Source: Plazaster borealis
Taxonomy: Eukaryota; Echinodermata; Asteroidea; Forcipulatida; Labidiasteridae
NCBI GenBank assembly: GCA_021014325.1
Contig: CM037474.1
Location: forward strand, 4,158,488 to 4,222,487
Length of the DNA stretch: 64,000 nucleotides
Direction of reading: 5' to 3'
Part shown: positions 1-12,347 of the stretch, piece by piece
Layout: each line of letters begins with the position of its first letter
Position numbering within the stretch: the first letter of the stretch is position 1
Notes under the pieces: generated by a model
Told to the model about the DNA's origin: nothing
Seen by the model: only the letters and a program-made list of their open reading frames with translations
The model's database searches: none
Program-made: the position numbers and the translations under genes

Positions 1-929
1 TCTCGAGACGCAGACAGCTCGAATGTACAACACGAATATTTATTGCGCAAAATGGTGCAAACATACTGTATATGTACATACACCCACCGTGTGTAACGTA
101 TCCCATTTGAACACAGTAGTTGTAGCGGTTTGCGGCCGGCCAGTGAGACTGCCTGGACGAGTCCATATAATTTTCTGGGGGTGGTTTATATCTTCAACTG
201 TTTTAAATACACTCAATGTTTAGACTAGAGAACTTTTGTATATGACGTTGTGTTGTGTGTAGTTAACTGCTTAAGAAAATTAACAATTTTAAGCAAATGC
301 TCCCGTCCGTCAACCGACGTGATCGTGGCATTCAACTGAGTATTGGCAGTGTTCTAAAAAAAAACTTCGAAAAAGCGTCAGATATCTAGAGGATATAGGG
401 AGGGATGTTTATGTTTTGGGGGTTTTAAAATAAACTTGAACGAAATCACTAAAACAAATTTGATCATTGTTTATTATGTGTTTAGTTATTATTTGTTCGA
501 AGTTTGAAGTTTTCTGCGCTGCAATTTTGCTGAAGTTTGATCGGAAAAACTAGCCAATTTTTTCAATTTTTGAACTAGTTTTTTTTATCTTCGTCTTATG
601 CATTATACTGATTGATTTCTTTGGATCGTTCCTATTTCTTAAAGGTTTTTTGTTCATTTTCGTGTGTAAGTTTGTATCATGCTAAGCATGCTGTCGGTGG
701 GTTCCAGAAACATCAAAGAGTCCCGAGGTTATTTTTCTTTCTTTCATTTTCCGAGGATTCCGGCGAAGTTTGTTAACAACTCTCGAAAGGATTTCAAGTT
801 GTCAAAATGGTCCTTAAATGGTTTATATGATGAGGGGATCACCAACAAAGTTTTTTTTATAAAAGCCTAAATTACTATGAAGTTGTTCATAGATCAAGGG
901 TTGTTACTGCATAGCACCGAAAGAAACAT
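1..929. other. Unannotated AT-rich sequence
   Basis: No coding region, RNA gene or recognisable repeat is visible on either strand. Open frames are at most 66 codons with no recognisable composition. Confidence 0.5.
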
Positions 930-1560
930 AATGGTAGGAAAAACAAAAATAATTCAAATTCACTTGAAATAAATTATTTTGAGCGCTCAAAAATCATTTT
1001 ATTCTCACCATAAAATCATTTTGGTCGCTATCATTTCGTGCTTTCGAAATCATTTTGCTCGGAATCATTTCGAAAGCTCAATTACAAAATTAAGAGCGCT
1101 CGAAATAACTTATTGTAAAAACTAAAAATAAAATATTGCGAAATCGAAACAAGTTGTCGAAATCATTTCTCTCAAAATCATTTCGAACGCTCCAAATAAA
1201 TTATGAAGAGAGCTAAAAATAAATTATTGCAAAATTTCGAAATAAATTATTGCGAAATCATTTTTTGCTCTCAAAATCATTTCGAAAGCTCAACAAAATT
1301 ATTAGAGAGCTCGAAATAACTTATGGCAGAAGCAAAAGAATAAAATGTTTATTGCGAAATCGATTCAAGTTGTCAAAATCATTTCGAACGCTCAAAATAA
1401 TTTATTTGGTGCGCTCGGAGTTAATTATTGCCAGAGCTCGAAATAAATTATTGCAAAAGCTTGAAATAAATTATTGCGAAAATCATTTCGTGTGTTCAAA
1501 ATTATTTCGCTCGAAATCATTTTGAACGCTAAAAATAATTTATTTTAAATGAACAAAATA
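930..1560. repeat. Degenerate AT-rich interspersed tandem repeat
   Basis: Short variants of the words CGAAATAAATTATTGC and AAAATCATTTCGAACGCTC recur more than ten times in alternating order over about 630 bp. The array is imprecise, so unit length cannot be fixed by eye. The 91-codon frame inside it (1250-1525) is a by-product of the repeat and is not called as a gene. Confidence 0.6.
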
Positions 1561-2969
1561 ATTTTGTGAGCACATGTCCCTTTATGGGCTCCTTATAGCC
1601 TCCCTGGCATTTGACTATTTTATGGTTTTCATTGTAAAGCGCATAGAGAATTAAGTGTTAATTATTATGCGCTATATAAATCGAAAGTTATTATTATTAT
1701 TATTATTCCTAGTTGAAGCATTGTTTGCTGCTCATAAAAATGTATCATGATCTACTCATATAAAGAAATACCTACCCTGGTCCATAAAACGACACAAATT
1801 CAATCTTAAACATAAGGGTCTCGAAAAGGCATCAGATAATGGGCGCAATCTTTGAAAATTGCCACTTTTAAAATTCGCGCAAGCCAATTTTAGGACTAAA
1901 GCCCACACAAATAAAAATTGCGCGGCTGAGGCACGTAATTGAAACGAACTACGATTTGCATAAATAATCCGACCATGAGATTTGCTTGTGCTGCCAGTTG
2001 TTCAAACCGGTGTGGCTCAGCTCCGCAAACGTTGTCCTGTCCCTTTTCTCAAGAACTCCCCGGGTCGTCTGAGCTGATATCACTCCCATCAGAAATGCTT
2101 AACGGAAAAACCAATTCTTCGTCAGCACTGTAATATTCTCACAAACCGCTGCTTTTCATTTTGATCAGCTTACGTTTCAGAGATCTGTTTTGCATGTAAT
2201 AAAGCACGTTTGTGTGGGGTTAAACAAAACGAGTCCGCAATATGACGTCACTGTGTTACTTTGATGCTTAAGCGCTTAAGAGCTTTTCGTGAAACTCGGT
2301 GTTTTGCCCATGCAGCGTAGCACGCACAATGTGGTTTTGTTTACATTATGACACAATTGTTATTGAGTACCACTCATTTATGTGAATCATTTCACACCCG
2401 TTTACCTTTCTACAACAAAACAATAATAATGTTAATTTCGTTCAAGTTGGTCTTTAACCTTCAGGAACGAAAGATCTCTCCTGACTAATTAGTACGGACA
2501 GTAAACAAAAACAGAGGAAGAATGTTACATTTATTTCAAAATATTAGTACCCATTTTAGGGGAGACGTTTTGTAATGAATTTCCCACCTGGACACGTTCA
2601 CGCACGTTAGCTGCTGCAATAAATCAAAGAAAAAAATGTCCGGTAATATTTTTAAGCATTCTATATAAAACTATAAAGCAACCTTTAAGAGGAAGGAAAA
2701 TGTCAAATTCTATTTTGTGATGTACTCATTTTTCAATAGATAGAGTCCTTGTGTGAGTAGGGAAAAATTTGCAAGGCTGTCTCGAACCCCACGTTCAAAT
2801 TATGTAAATTGCCATTGTATTCGATACCCTTCCAGAGTGCAAAATTTGTATAGTGTATATATAAAATACCAAACGTATACAAACCCTTTAACATATGAAA
2901 ATGTTTTCAGAGCTGATTTAGAGAGCATTTGACCGATATAAACGTGTGGTGTGGGTTTAAAAAATAAAA
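1561..2969. other. Intergenic, no gene recognised
   Basis: Contains an ATT/TTA microsatellite near 1688-1708 and otherwise unique-looking AT-rich DNA. Nothing supports a gene. Confidence 0.45.
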
Positions 2970-4230
2970 TTACGGTGATCACCTCGTTATTATTCAATCT
3001 TTTTATTTATGATTTATCCCATTCAATTTCCTCAATAGCTGTGTTTTATTTGTGGACGACATTCTTTTGTACCACACTGTAGATAACCCAAATGATGAAC
3101 ATACGCTTCAACTTGACTTAAAGGCCCTGTACACTATTGGTAAGATCGAAAAACACAAACGTTCACAGATTCACACACAACTTACATGATTTAAACTAAG
3201 TAATGGTTGAAAGGGTTCCTTAAAATATTTCTGCCTAAAATGCTATCGTTTCTGAGAAATGAGTAAAACAATAGTTTTTATCACGCGCGATATTTTGAAA
3301 AAAAAAACAGAAAACACATAAGGTCTCTTTTCACTATTTGCTCGTGATCTCGATGACCAATTGATCTCAAACTTTCACAGGTTTGTTTGTTCATGCATAT
3401 TGTTGAATCACGCAAAATGTTGACACTGATTTTGAGCTGTTACCAAAAGTGTACAATACCTTTAAGTAGGCTGAAAAACTGGTCCGATGTCAATGAAATG
3501 ACAGTCAATGTCAGTAAAACCAAAGTATTATGCAAAGCACTAGATGCAGGCAATTCAACCCTCAAATATATCAAGCTTAGGTACACTTCCAATTGAAACT
3601 ACTAAACTGGCTCACAAAATTGACTCCAAACTCTCATTGGCCACACATACCTCATCCGTAGTAGCTATAGAGCCAATCGCATCTTATATTTCGTTGGAAC
3701 AGTTGCCAGGGTTCATGTCCAAAGCCAATTTTTTCGTTGTACAAATCCCTCGTTCTCCCAATCCTATAGAGTATGGTCTTCCAGCATGGCACCCACATAC
3801 CTCATCAGCTCAACAAAATCAGCTTGAAAGGGTACGCGGAGAAATGTCTTACGAGGATAGATTGCAGCACCTTAACGGGTATCCTCTAACAAACAGGCCT
3901 GACTATTTGCTGAGTGCCTTTGTGTTTAAGGTTTTACGTGGCACTACTCACTGCGAATCAATTCTTGCTGGTATTTCCATTAATCCTCGTCATCTTGACT
4001 CGCTCAAATTCCGTCATCTTCCTGCTCGCACTGACTCACTATTCCACTCACCTACCCATCGTTTTCCCAGACTGTGGGATACTTTTCCTCCCCCGCACTC
4101 GGGGGGGGGGGGCTGCTGTGATACATCCTCTCCCGACATTTCTCCGCCATCTAAAAGAGGTTTGTTTAAACCCCGTTTTGCCTTTAGATGTTCACGTGGG
4201 AACATATAGGATGTGAATACAGCCATTGTT
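2970..4230 (+). pseudogene. Decayed non-LTR retrotransposon (LINE) reverse transcriptase, 3' part
   Basis: What is seen: from about 2975 the plus strand reads SLLFNLFIYDLSHSISS. A frame change then leads to LFVDDILLYHTVDNPNDEH (about 3036-3100), which matches the catalytic [FY]xDD block (motif C) of reverse transcriptases. After a 350-bp MITE interruption the reading resumes near 3470 with LKNWSDVNEMTVNVSKTKVL, the palm/thumb region typical of LINEs. It then continues in the 3544-4209 frame with IEYGLPAWHPHTSSAQQNQL and YEDRLQHLNGYPLTNRPDY, the C-terminal region of Jockey/CR1/RTE-like elements. The endonuclease and the N-terminal half of the reverse transcriptase are absent. At least one frameshift and the MITE insertion make it dead. 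The assignment to LINE is firm; the clade is not resolved. Confidence 0.8.
3118..3466. repeat. MITE inserted in the LINE fragment (TTTAAAGG family)
   Basis: Left end TTAAAGGCCCTGTACACTAT and right end AAAGTGTACAATACCTTTAA are inverted repeats of each other. The internal words (GATGACCAATTGATCTCAAA, TTTCACAGGTTTGTTTGTTC) are shared with copies at 6190, 10853, 51241, 58383 and 61291. It splits the reverse-transcriptase sequence right after the [FY]xDD block, so it is younger than the LINE. No transposase is encoded. Confidence 0.8.
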
Positions 4231-5375
4231 TGTGATGAGCATTGAGGTTCGCGTTAATCCTGTTGTTATAGGTAATGCGCGAGGCAGTATACTCCTAGCA
4301 GGTTAATTTGTTGTCCATGACCCGCATGATTTGTCGTCGTTTTTCCCGTGTTTGTTTTTTCTTTTCCTTTGTGATTGGTTTTGTTCCCGTCCTGCATGCT
4401 CCACCATCACTCGCTCAATCTGTTTTTCTCCTATGTTGTCTTTTCCCTCTGCTTTTATTATTTGTTTCTATTATTTATTTGAAAACAAATTCCACTTTTT
4501 ATCACATGTAAATATTTATCTATTATAGGGCCTACTTATTTTTACGTTTGCTATTGTTAACATTTATGTTTTTTGTTTGGATTTCTTCTTTGTAATGATT
4601 GTATGGTTTGTCTCGGTCAAATACATCGTCGGCGATTTCACGAACCGGCGAATCCGCCCACGCAGCTGAAACACAACTGAAGAGTAGCCAGGGAAGACTG
4701 AACCATCTGAGACTGGTCAAGAACGCTTGAAGATGTACCACCAGCAAAATACATAGGCAAAGATGACGTAAGACTGCCCTGGTTCGGAAGAGTAGCCAAA
4801 ACTTTGCAGAAATGTTAAGGACACCAAAAACATTAAGAACATTTAAAAACCCGAAAATGCCACAATGAATAATTTTGGACGGATTCGCCACTTCGTGAAT
4901 ACGCCGACGAAATAATAATAAATAACAATTACAATTTTTTAAATGGAGCGTACACACAATACGCGATTGCAAATGATTGCGCAATACCCATTCGCCCCCC
5001 CCCTGATTGAAATGGAAATAATAAAAAGTTTTCCTTGAAAAAATATACAGCTTGATTATCAGCAATTGAGGGTGGTGCACAGACCCTCTGCTGTATGATT
5101 GTTAAGATGTAAGGATGCAAGACGGACGGGCTTACAAGCCTTACATCTTCCTTCCTTAATTTGTTAAACCATTAATAGTCGCAGACAGTGTTCATGTTTT
5201 GCGTAATCAACCATACACATTAAGTAACAAACGTGAAAATTTTGGCTTAATTCGTTGTTTGAGTTAGGAGAAAAACAAGTGAAAAAACCCTGCACAATTT
5301 TCAGCATGTAAACATATCTTGTCCTTAATTTTGGTTGTATTAACAACCGAAATCAGCTGTGGCGTTTTGTTTATA
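4231..5375. other. Intergenic, no gene recognised
   Basis: The first ~300 bp may be the untranslated tail of the LINE fragment. Poly-purine/pyrimidine runs occur near 4100 and 4995. No gene is supported; the 182-codon minus-strand frame (4532-5080) has low-complexity composition and no recognisable domain. Confidence 0.4.
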
Positions 5376-5765
5376 CTCTCTTAATGTAAAGGAGTGAAAA
5401 ACCACTAAAAAAGAGTGAAACTTCCACTTCCTAATGGAGCCATATTTACGGACAACTCTTGTTGGAGTGGGAAATAAGGGTGATCTTATTTCACTCCACA
5501 AATAGTGGAATTGCGCTATTTTAATTAACGAGTGACAAAAAGAAAACTTCTTTTAAAGAGTGACCAACACCCTAAAAAAAGCTACATGGCTCGTTTTGGA
5601 GTGAAAAAAGAGTGGCAAGAGTGCTTTTAAAAACCGCTTCTAGTGAAGAGTGAAAATAAGAATAAAGCTATCCAGAAGAGTGAAGTTGTGAGCGCAAAAA
5701 AACCCCAATAAAAACAACAACTCTTTTGTCAACGTGAAACCAAATAACAAAAAAAAGTCAGTGAA
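5376..5765. repeat. AGAGTGAA-rich repeat
   Basis: The words AAAGAGTGAA, GGAGTGAAA and CACTCCAC recur about a dozen times in both orientations. This resembles the sequence at 10190-10700, which carries the same AGAGTGA/TCACTC words, so the two are probably parts of one repeat family. Confidence 0.5.
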
Positions 5766-6017
5766 TTTCAATCATTATTGCTGCATCTGTAATTAAAGTT
5801 AAATCGAATTAAATAATATGAACCAATCATCACTGAAAACGTGAAGTTCCTCATGGATGACAATTTGAGAAAAATATATTAAAAATCAAACAAGACATCC
5901 AACATAAATGAAACGAAACTTAATTTCTACAGTTAAGGATAGCAAACAATGTAATTATATTCAACAACAAAAAAAATCAACAGAAACAATAAATTGATGA
6001 ATCTAAATTTATGTGTT

Positions 6018-6765
6018 ACGTCGAGGGTAGGGTACTTAAAGGGGCACTCTCATTGTACGCTGTATATGAAGTTGTCAGGACCCTGACAAGCTGAAATAAA
6101 TTGTGTGTATAATTTAGAGATATAAAATTATTAGTGATATTATGTACATGTACACATCAACACGTCTGAAAGTGCTCGCTGTTGTGTTGTTAAAGGCATC
6201 GTACACGTTTGGTAATTGGAGCCTATTGTTTTTTTTCAAAGTGTAGATATTTACCATAAAACTAACCTGTGAAAATTTAATTTCAAAAGATGGTAGCTTG
6301 GAGCGGTTATGTCCACGCAGGAAGAATAATCTGCATTGGAATACACACCCTGAGAAGCGTTACGCGTAACGCTTCTCAGATTCAAATGTTTGGGGGATAA
6401 AAAGTGATATATTTTTCCATAACCGCAGTACTTCGAAGTGAAAAGTTTCTCAAATCAAAAGCTGCTGTACTTCTTACCGAGTAAGTTTGTTTTGCCATTA
6501 ATTATCAGAGTCATTACCAAACGTGTACGATGCCTTTAATGTTCACAATCCTGCATGTCAAAACCCTGCACAGCAAGACGAGAGTGACACTTTTAAGTGT
6601 GACATTTTGGAGGGTGGAAAACACTTCTTTTCCCAATATTGACATTCAACAAAAACGATAAAGTTATACTACTAAAGTGGGTGTTTCCGAGGTAGGGTCT
6701 ACTTAAAGGGGCACTATTGTCTCACGCTTTTTAAAGTTGTCAGGACACTGACAAGTTAAATGTAC
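6018..6765 (+). repeat. Pair of ~80-bp direct repeats flanking a MITE
   Basis: The segment at about 6018-6105 (GTAGGGTACTTAAAGGGGCA … GTTGTCAGGACCCTGACAAG) recurs at about 6688-6765 (GTAGGGTCTACTTAAAGGGG … GTTGTCAGGACACTGACAAG). A MITE (6190-6540) lies between them. The repeats may be two copies of a small element or a local duplication. Confidence 0.6.
6190..6540. repeat. MITE, TTTAAAGG family, long palindrome
   Basis: The ends TTAAAGGCATCGTACACGTT and AACGTGTACGATGCCTTTAA are perfect inverted repeats. The centre (6350-6379) is a perfect 30-bp palindrome built on GAAGCGTTACGCGTAACGC. The layout matches the copy at 50837-51244. Confidence 0.85.
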
Positions 6766-9700
6766 GCGCCTTCTCAAGATCCTGTAAAGATGACGAGATT
6801 TACTCTAAGTGTTACATTTTGAAGGAGAATGGGATAGCTCTACATTTTATGCATCTTCAGGATTGTACATGCTTGCCAACAAGTATTCAAGAAAAAATGT
6901 TGTGTAGTTAGCAATAAATGCGTAAGATTTGTAATAGATACATGTTCCCCTAAAATTGACATACAGGAATATTAAACCGAATAAACTCACTGGTAGTCGT
7001 CCCATCGCAGTTGTATCCCCTAAATGTTTGTAACATACCCAGCTAAAAATCCATGAACAAATACCTCTCTTAATTGTACAAGGATTGTTAATCAATAAAC
7101 ACCGTTGGTAATGTGTTTGGATATAGTAGCAGTCCTTTATAGCAGAAAGTAGGGATGTTAATGGAACAATATTTAAGTATATTCGCACGTTTATTTAATG
7201 ATATTTTCATAATTCAATCGCCCATTAATAATGACCTGTAATTTTGTATGATACAATATTTACTGGCATCGTCCACTTCTCCGAAGGCCAATATGAATGG
7301 TTTACGGGTTGGGTATAGCAAGCTTCCTTCTTTCTAGCAAACTGTTCAACCCCTATAGTTCTTTCACCGCCCCAGTTTGCTGAAAAGATGTTTAGTTTTC
7401 AAGACTTTTGCAGTAAATTCCTGCAAATTTCAAATTTCAGAAGATACCCAAGGCTTACTATTACGTTCGTCCTTTTCGTTAATAATGTGTGTCATTGAAT
7501 AACAGATTAATTCAAGTTCAGAGTGGATAAGTCCCACGAGAACAACAAGTGCCTCTCGTTAACGGCTACCGGTAATTTTTATGGTGATTATTTTTCATGA
7601 GGTTTAAATGAACACACTTGTTTTTGAAGGCTTTTTAATTACCTGGCATCAATGCTCATACTGATTAATTGCTAAGACTTTAGTTCTTGACAGTTTCATC
7701 ATGAAAGAAAATTACATGTTAATTGGTTACAAATGAGCGTGGTATTGGTAAGCGCTACACAATTCCATTATGTTAGCGTTAACACTTTTATGAGTCAACT
7801 GTGAGGGGGGGGGGAATTATTAATGATTTATATAAACGATTGACTTGACTTATCTAGTTTTATTTTGATGTAACGGTTTTTTTTCTACAAGCACACGCTG
7901 GTGAGCGTTTCCTCTTACCGCATGTTACGGTGTATCGCTTTGGGTGGCTGGGCGGTCCAGTGGCTAAAAGGTTAACATCTCTCCCGGCCTGTATAAGAAA
8001 AAACCAAAGTAAATGAATCAAATTTTCAAAAACATATTTGCTGACGATATTTACTGAGTGTCTTGTGAAAATTGTTTCTATTGACCCCTTGCACCGATGT
8101 CACACTCGCTAATGTCCTGCAACCTTCGCCAAATTGGGAGTCGATGGTAAGCGTGTAAACGCCGCGTCGCCTAAATTGAGCACTACATTGTTTACCGCAC
8201 GGCGACATTGACTAACAAAATAGCGCAACCAAGAATATTGTAGCGATGATGTCAGGTGAATTTGGTCAATTAAGAAAACAAAACTCTGCAACTGTGAGTA
8301 AGCAGTACAAATTTTCTGTGATTTAACACAATGGTTATTGAAATGTTGCTATTTTTTAATTTTTTTATTTAGTTCTATCTTAGATTCAAGAGCAAGTCAC
8401 ATAATGTGCATTAATGTTGCTATTCTGCCATGCAAATGCGAACTCACTGCATGGCTGCTAAAGTACTATTACCCATAGCAACTAATGAGCTGTTCCTATC
8501 AACCATCATACAAAGTGGCCACTATGTTTTAAGCCTGGCGTGTATGCTGACAAACGGAATATAATGTAATATCGTAAATAAATTAGTTGGAATTTGTTTA
8601 TGGATAACTTGCTCCCTTTTCCCTCAACTCAAATTATATTATTAGAAGCAACTTTCCAGTTTCTTTAATATAGTTTCATGTCAACCACAGACACCCACTT
8701 TCTTCTAATCTAAATGAACGTAGCGTTTTTTTTCTATGTAAACAGATAGTCCGCTGCCAGACATGTTTAGCTTACATGTGACATACATGAACGTGTAACC
8801 CGTGTCATTGTACTACACATTGTGTTGTATGCACAGCCACATATAGTAGGCCAATTAACATTTTAATTAAGGCCGAGTAAAAAAACAAACAGGTTTAGCG
8901 TCCGGGTTCCTGAAAAGGGGGACGCCGGAGAGGCTTTTTAATTTTCAAGATGACCGCCATTCTTTTTAAAATTTCGAACAACCATTGCTTTTTCCACGCT
9001 GTTCAACGAACAATAATCAAATAAACATGTTAGACAAAACATTGAACATGTTTACAGTGGTTTTATTTAATAGTTTGTTCAGTATTAAAACCCCTGCTGT
9101 AGCTCACTTTCATAAGAATAAAATGTAAATGTGTACCGGTAACTGAACGATCTGTTCTGAACCGTGTATTACCGGCACAGGCTATAAGTTTTGACTAAAG
9201 TATTATGTTTTCTGATGTATCAGTTCACATTTTGTTTTGTTTTAATATAATTTTGACTTGGTAAAAGTAAAACATAAATCGATGCGCTCCCTCAAAAGGA
9301 AGCAGACGGGGACCCTAAGCATATTTATTTTACTTCGCCTTATTATACACTTTGAATAGACCCTCACTAACTGTAAAATCAATACTAAACTATGAGTATG
9401 GTTGAATCATGGACTCTCATTCTGAACATGCTGTAATGGTGGAATGAAATAGTGTTGTTTCCTTGGAAATGTTTTTAATCGGCTTAAAGTTTAAGTACAC
9501 ATTAATGTCCTTTCTGATGAAGTTAGTCTACCGCCAAAATACATGATTGCAATTACATGTAATGTAATATTACTCGTCGTACAATGTCGTAGTAGCATTC
9601 GTAGTGTGTAAGTAGGCCTAGCCCTCGTTAACAACAACCCTGCGACAACATTTGTTACAATTTAATTAAAACACCCAAATAAGCTTACCTTGAAATGTTT

Positions 9701-10190
9701 TCTAGATTTGTTTGACCCTTGCCCTCATCATGGAAGGCCTCACACTATCTTTGGGTTCGTTACGTAGCTTTAGACTTGTCGTTTCTTTAGAAAATTCGGC
9801 AATCTTTGTTCTTGTGGGCTATATAGTGCAACGCCGCGTTGTACCGTAAAACGTGCGCACAACAAAATGGCGGCCGTTGAAACTTTGCAAAATTGCATGT
9901 CAACAATGATTGGCTCTAGCAAACATGAAATCGTTCTGTGATGGGCTGATTGCGAAAAAAACATAAGTCGCGCGATAGTCAAGTGGGATTTTGGCGAGAA
10001 TAAAAAAGATTCTGCTTTTAGAGGGAAATCACTCCCGGCCAATCGAGTAAAGTCTGTCACAAGATGAGAGGTCGGAAAATGATAAATACAAATTAACCTT
10101 GACATATACTTTTGAATAATTACACCAGCTATACAAGTTTTGCCTACAACCTCTTTACAGGTATTTCTGGATTTTTTTAAGTGTTCCCGA
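6766..10190. other. Gene-poor stretch with no supported gene
   Basis: About 3.4 kb with only short, unconvincing frames on both strands. A G-run lies at 7805-7814. A sequence at about 7925-7990 (GGGCGGTCCAGTGGCTAAAA) resembles a tRNA A-box and could be a SINE remnant, but no B-box follows at the right spacing. Around 9860-10060 the DNA is more GC- and CpG-rich, with an ATG in good context (AACAAAATGGCGGCC) that opens only 24 codons. This could be a promoter fragment, but nothing downstream supports a gene. Confidence 0.4.
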
Positions 10191-10253
10191 GTTTCACTCG
10201 GATGAGTGCGGCTATAATCACTGCCGTGACTGAATTATTTTCACTCCAAAAAG

Positions 10254-10672
10254 AGTGAGTATTTAATCGCTCCAAATATGGAGTGGTGTAAAAACTCACT
10301 CGATAAAGAGTGGCTGACTAAGGCTTTAAGACCAACATTCCAACAACGTGCTGTATTTTCCCGATCGATTCAGAGTGAATTTCACTCCAAAATGAGCGAA
10401 CTTAATATCACTCAAGAGGGAGAGTGAAGTTTTCACTCTCTTGCATTAAGAGAGTAGGTTTTCAGATGCAGTTTTCTCGAATATGATTTCATTTCAGATT
10501 GAAATAGTTAGGTCTAAAAATAGTGAGTATTTGATCGCTCCAAATATGGAGTGGTGTAAAAACTCACTCGATAAAGAGTGGCTGACTAAGGCTCTAAGAC
10601 CAACATTCCAACAACGTGCTGTATTTTCCCGATCGATTCAGAGTGAATTTCACTCCAAAATGAGCGAACTTT
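10254..10672 (+). repeat. Direct duplication of a ~148-bp AGAGTGA-rich unit
   Basis: About 148 bp starting at 10254 (AGTGAGTATTTAATCGCTCC … TCCAAAATGAGCGAACTT) recurs almost base for base from 10522, an offset of 268 bp. Near-identity implies a recent duplication. The 74-codon frame over the second copy (10483-10707) is incidental. Confidence 0.85.
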
Positions 10673-10852
10673 TCTGCAGTTTTCTCGAATATGACTTTTC
10701 AGATTGAAATAGTTACGTCTAACAGAACAAAATGGTTCTAATATGAACTTCATAATCAGAAAGCTTTCAGACTAAAGTTAAAGGGTGATGTTGTTTTAAA
10801 CCTTACCAATCCTGTAACAAATACAATAGCCAGTTAAAACTTCAAGTCCACG

Positions 10853-12347
10853 TTAAAGGCACTGAACACGTTTTGTAATTGTCAAAGACCAGTGTTCTCA
10901 CTTGGTGTATCCCAACATATGCATAAAATAACAAGCCTGTGAAAATTTGTGCTTAATAGACACAATCGGCGACTCCAGCTATCGGTGGTCACGTGACGTA
11001 TAGTGGGTACAGAATCATAACAAACCCTCGCGCGCAGTGTTTAAGCACGGGGAGCTCAATGGGATTGTCGTAGTTTTCTGGCAGGTTGCTTAAAAACATC
11101 GAAGAAAAGCTCTGTTTTAACCATCACCTACTGACTTTTTAACCTACCCACTTGAACAATACACGAACTTGGTTATTTTCAGAGACCTCACCGGAGCCAT
11201 GGGACAAGTTACAGTACACAACGATTCCCTATACCGATTGCTTTCTCTCAGTCCGCCGTAAATAGTTATATTTAGTCCCGCACTCCCATCAACACATCAT
11301 TAATTTTCTGCAGACTGTCTGGGCGGAGCCGGTGCTTGGGCACTCCTCTGGCTTCTGCCTTGGTCCGTCTGTCCTTTCCGTCCGCCCCTCCCGGCCCTCC
11401 CGCGGTTTTTCTTTGCCCCTTCCTCTGTTTTTTCTCTTTTCCCCCCGCCCCTTTCTAAAAAGAACTATACTTGTCGCATCAAACTTCTTTTTTTTTAAAG
11501 CTTGCACTTCATTCTTCATATAAACCATAACAAATTATAAGCCTTTTGAACACCTTGAGTGCGTATAAACCGGTCTTGACTAACTATTTTCTTTGCATGT
11601 CCACAAAAAATCCCTCATTATGATGCCTATATCGAATATCATAAACAAAAATTTGTGGCTTCATGATGATCTCATCCTCTGATTTGCTTGAACACGGCTA
11701 CATGTATGATTTCACTCGTCCCTTTATAAACAAAACTTCCACAGGATTGTTTGTGTGCCACTGTTTTTTGAGCTTTACCAAACCATTTCGACAACGTTTG
11801 AAAATTGCAAAACTGGCCACACTTCCGTCTTTTTTGGCGGATTTTGGCGCTATATAAGTTACGTTATTATTGTTATTAATATTATATTACTTCAGATGGA
11901 TTTAGAAAAGTTAAAATCGTGTTGCAACTTGCAACCAACAAATGCAACATGAATCATGACCCCTTACAGCAGTGGCACTCGGATGCTGCCATGTTTTTCC
12001 ATACACACCGCGCTGTTTGTTTACATTGTATACCCACTATGAGTCACGTGACGCCGGTCGCTGATTGTGTCTATTGGTCATCGAAGTTGCAAGAAAATGA
12101 TGAAAGAAAAACTACACCCTTGTTGTACAAATTTGTGTGCTTTCAGATAGGAATAAAAACTTCTTGCATTAAGTTTTTATTATTTTAGTGAGAAATTACC
12201 TCTTTCTCAAAAACTACGTTACTTCAGAGGGAGTCGTTTTCTACAATGATTTATACTATCAACAGCTCTCCGTTGCTCGTTACCAAGTAAGTTTTTATGC
12301 TAATATTTGTTTTGAGTCATTACCAAACGTGTACGATACCTTTAAAG
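10853..12347. repeat. MITE, TTTAAAGG family, split by a nested element
   Basis: The left part (10853-10956, TTAAAGGCACTGAACACGTT …) and the right part (12074-12347, ending in CCAAACGTGTACGATACCTT) together reproduce the copies at 51241-51618 and 58383-58751. In those copies the two halves are contiguous. The interruption is an independent inverted-repeat element at 10957-12073. Confidence 0.85.
10957..12073. mobile_element. Non-autonomous DNA transposon with ~45-bp inverted ends, nested in a MITE
   Basis: The left end begins TAGACACAATCGGCGAC and includes GTCACGTGACGTATAGTGGG. The right end is its inverted repeat (CCCACTATGAGTCACGTGAC … GCTGATTGTGTCTA). The match extends over about 45 bp with a few mismatches. 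The uninterrupted target is recognisable from the MITE copies at 58383 and 61291. The 1.1-kb interior has pyrimidine-rich stretches (11340-11460) but no transposase-like frame, so it is probably mobilised in trans. The target-site duplication is not clear to me. Confidence 0.75.

Noticed and set aside
2045..2130. Acidic minus-strand stretch (DEELVFPLSISDGSDISSDD) resembling the N-terminus of some DNA-transposase families
   Set aside because: Only about 27 codons before a stop, and no transposase core anywhere nearby.
4532..5080. 182-codon minus-strand frame
   Set aside because: Low-complexity composition, overlapped by other frames, no start context and no recognisable domain.
9770..10105. 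111-codon minus-strand frame, and the ATGGCGGCC start on the plus strand at about 9866
   Set aside because: The region is slightly CpG-rich and might be a promoter relic. The plus-strand frame stops after 24 codons and the minus-strand frame has no recognisable domain.
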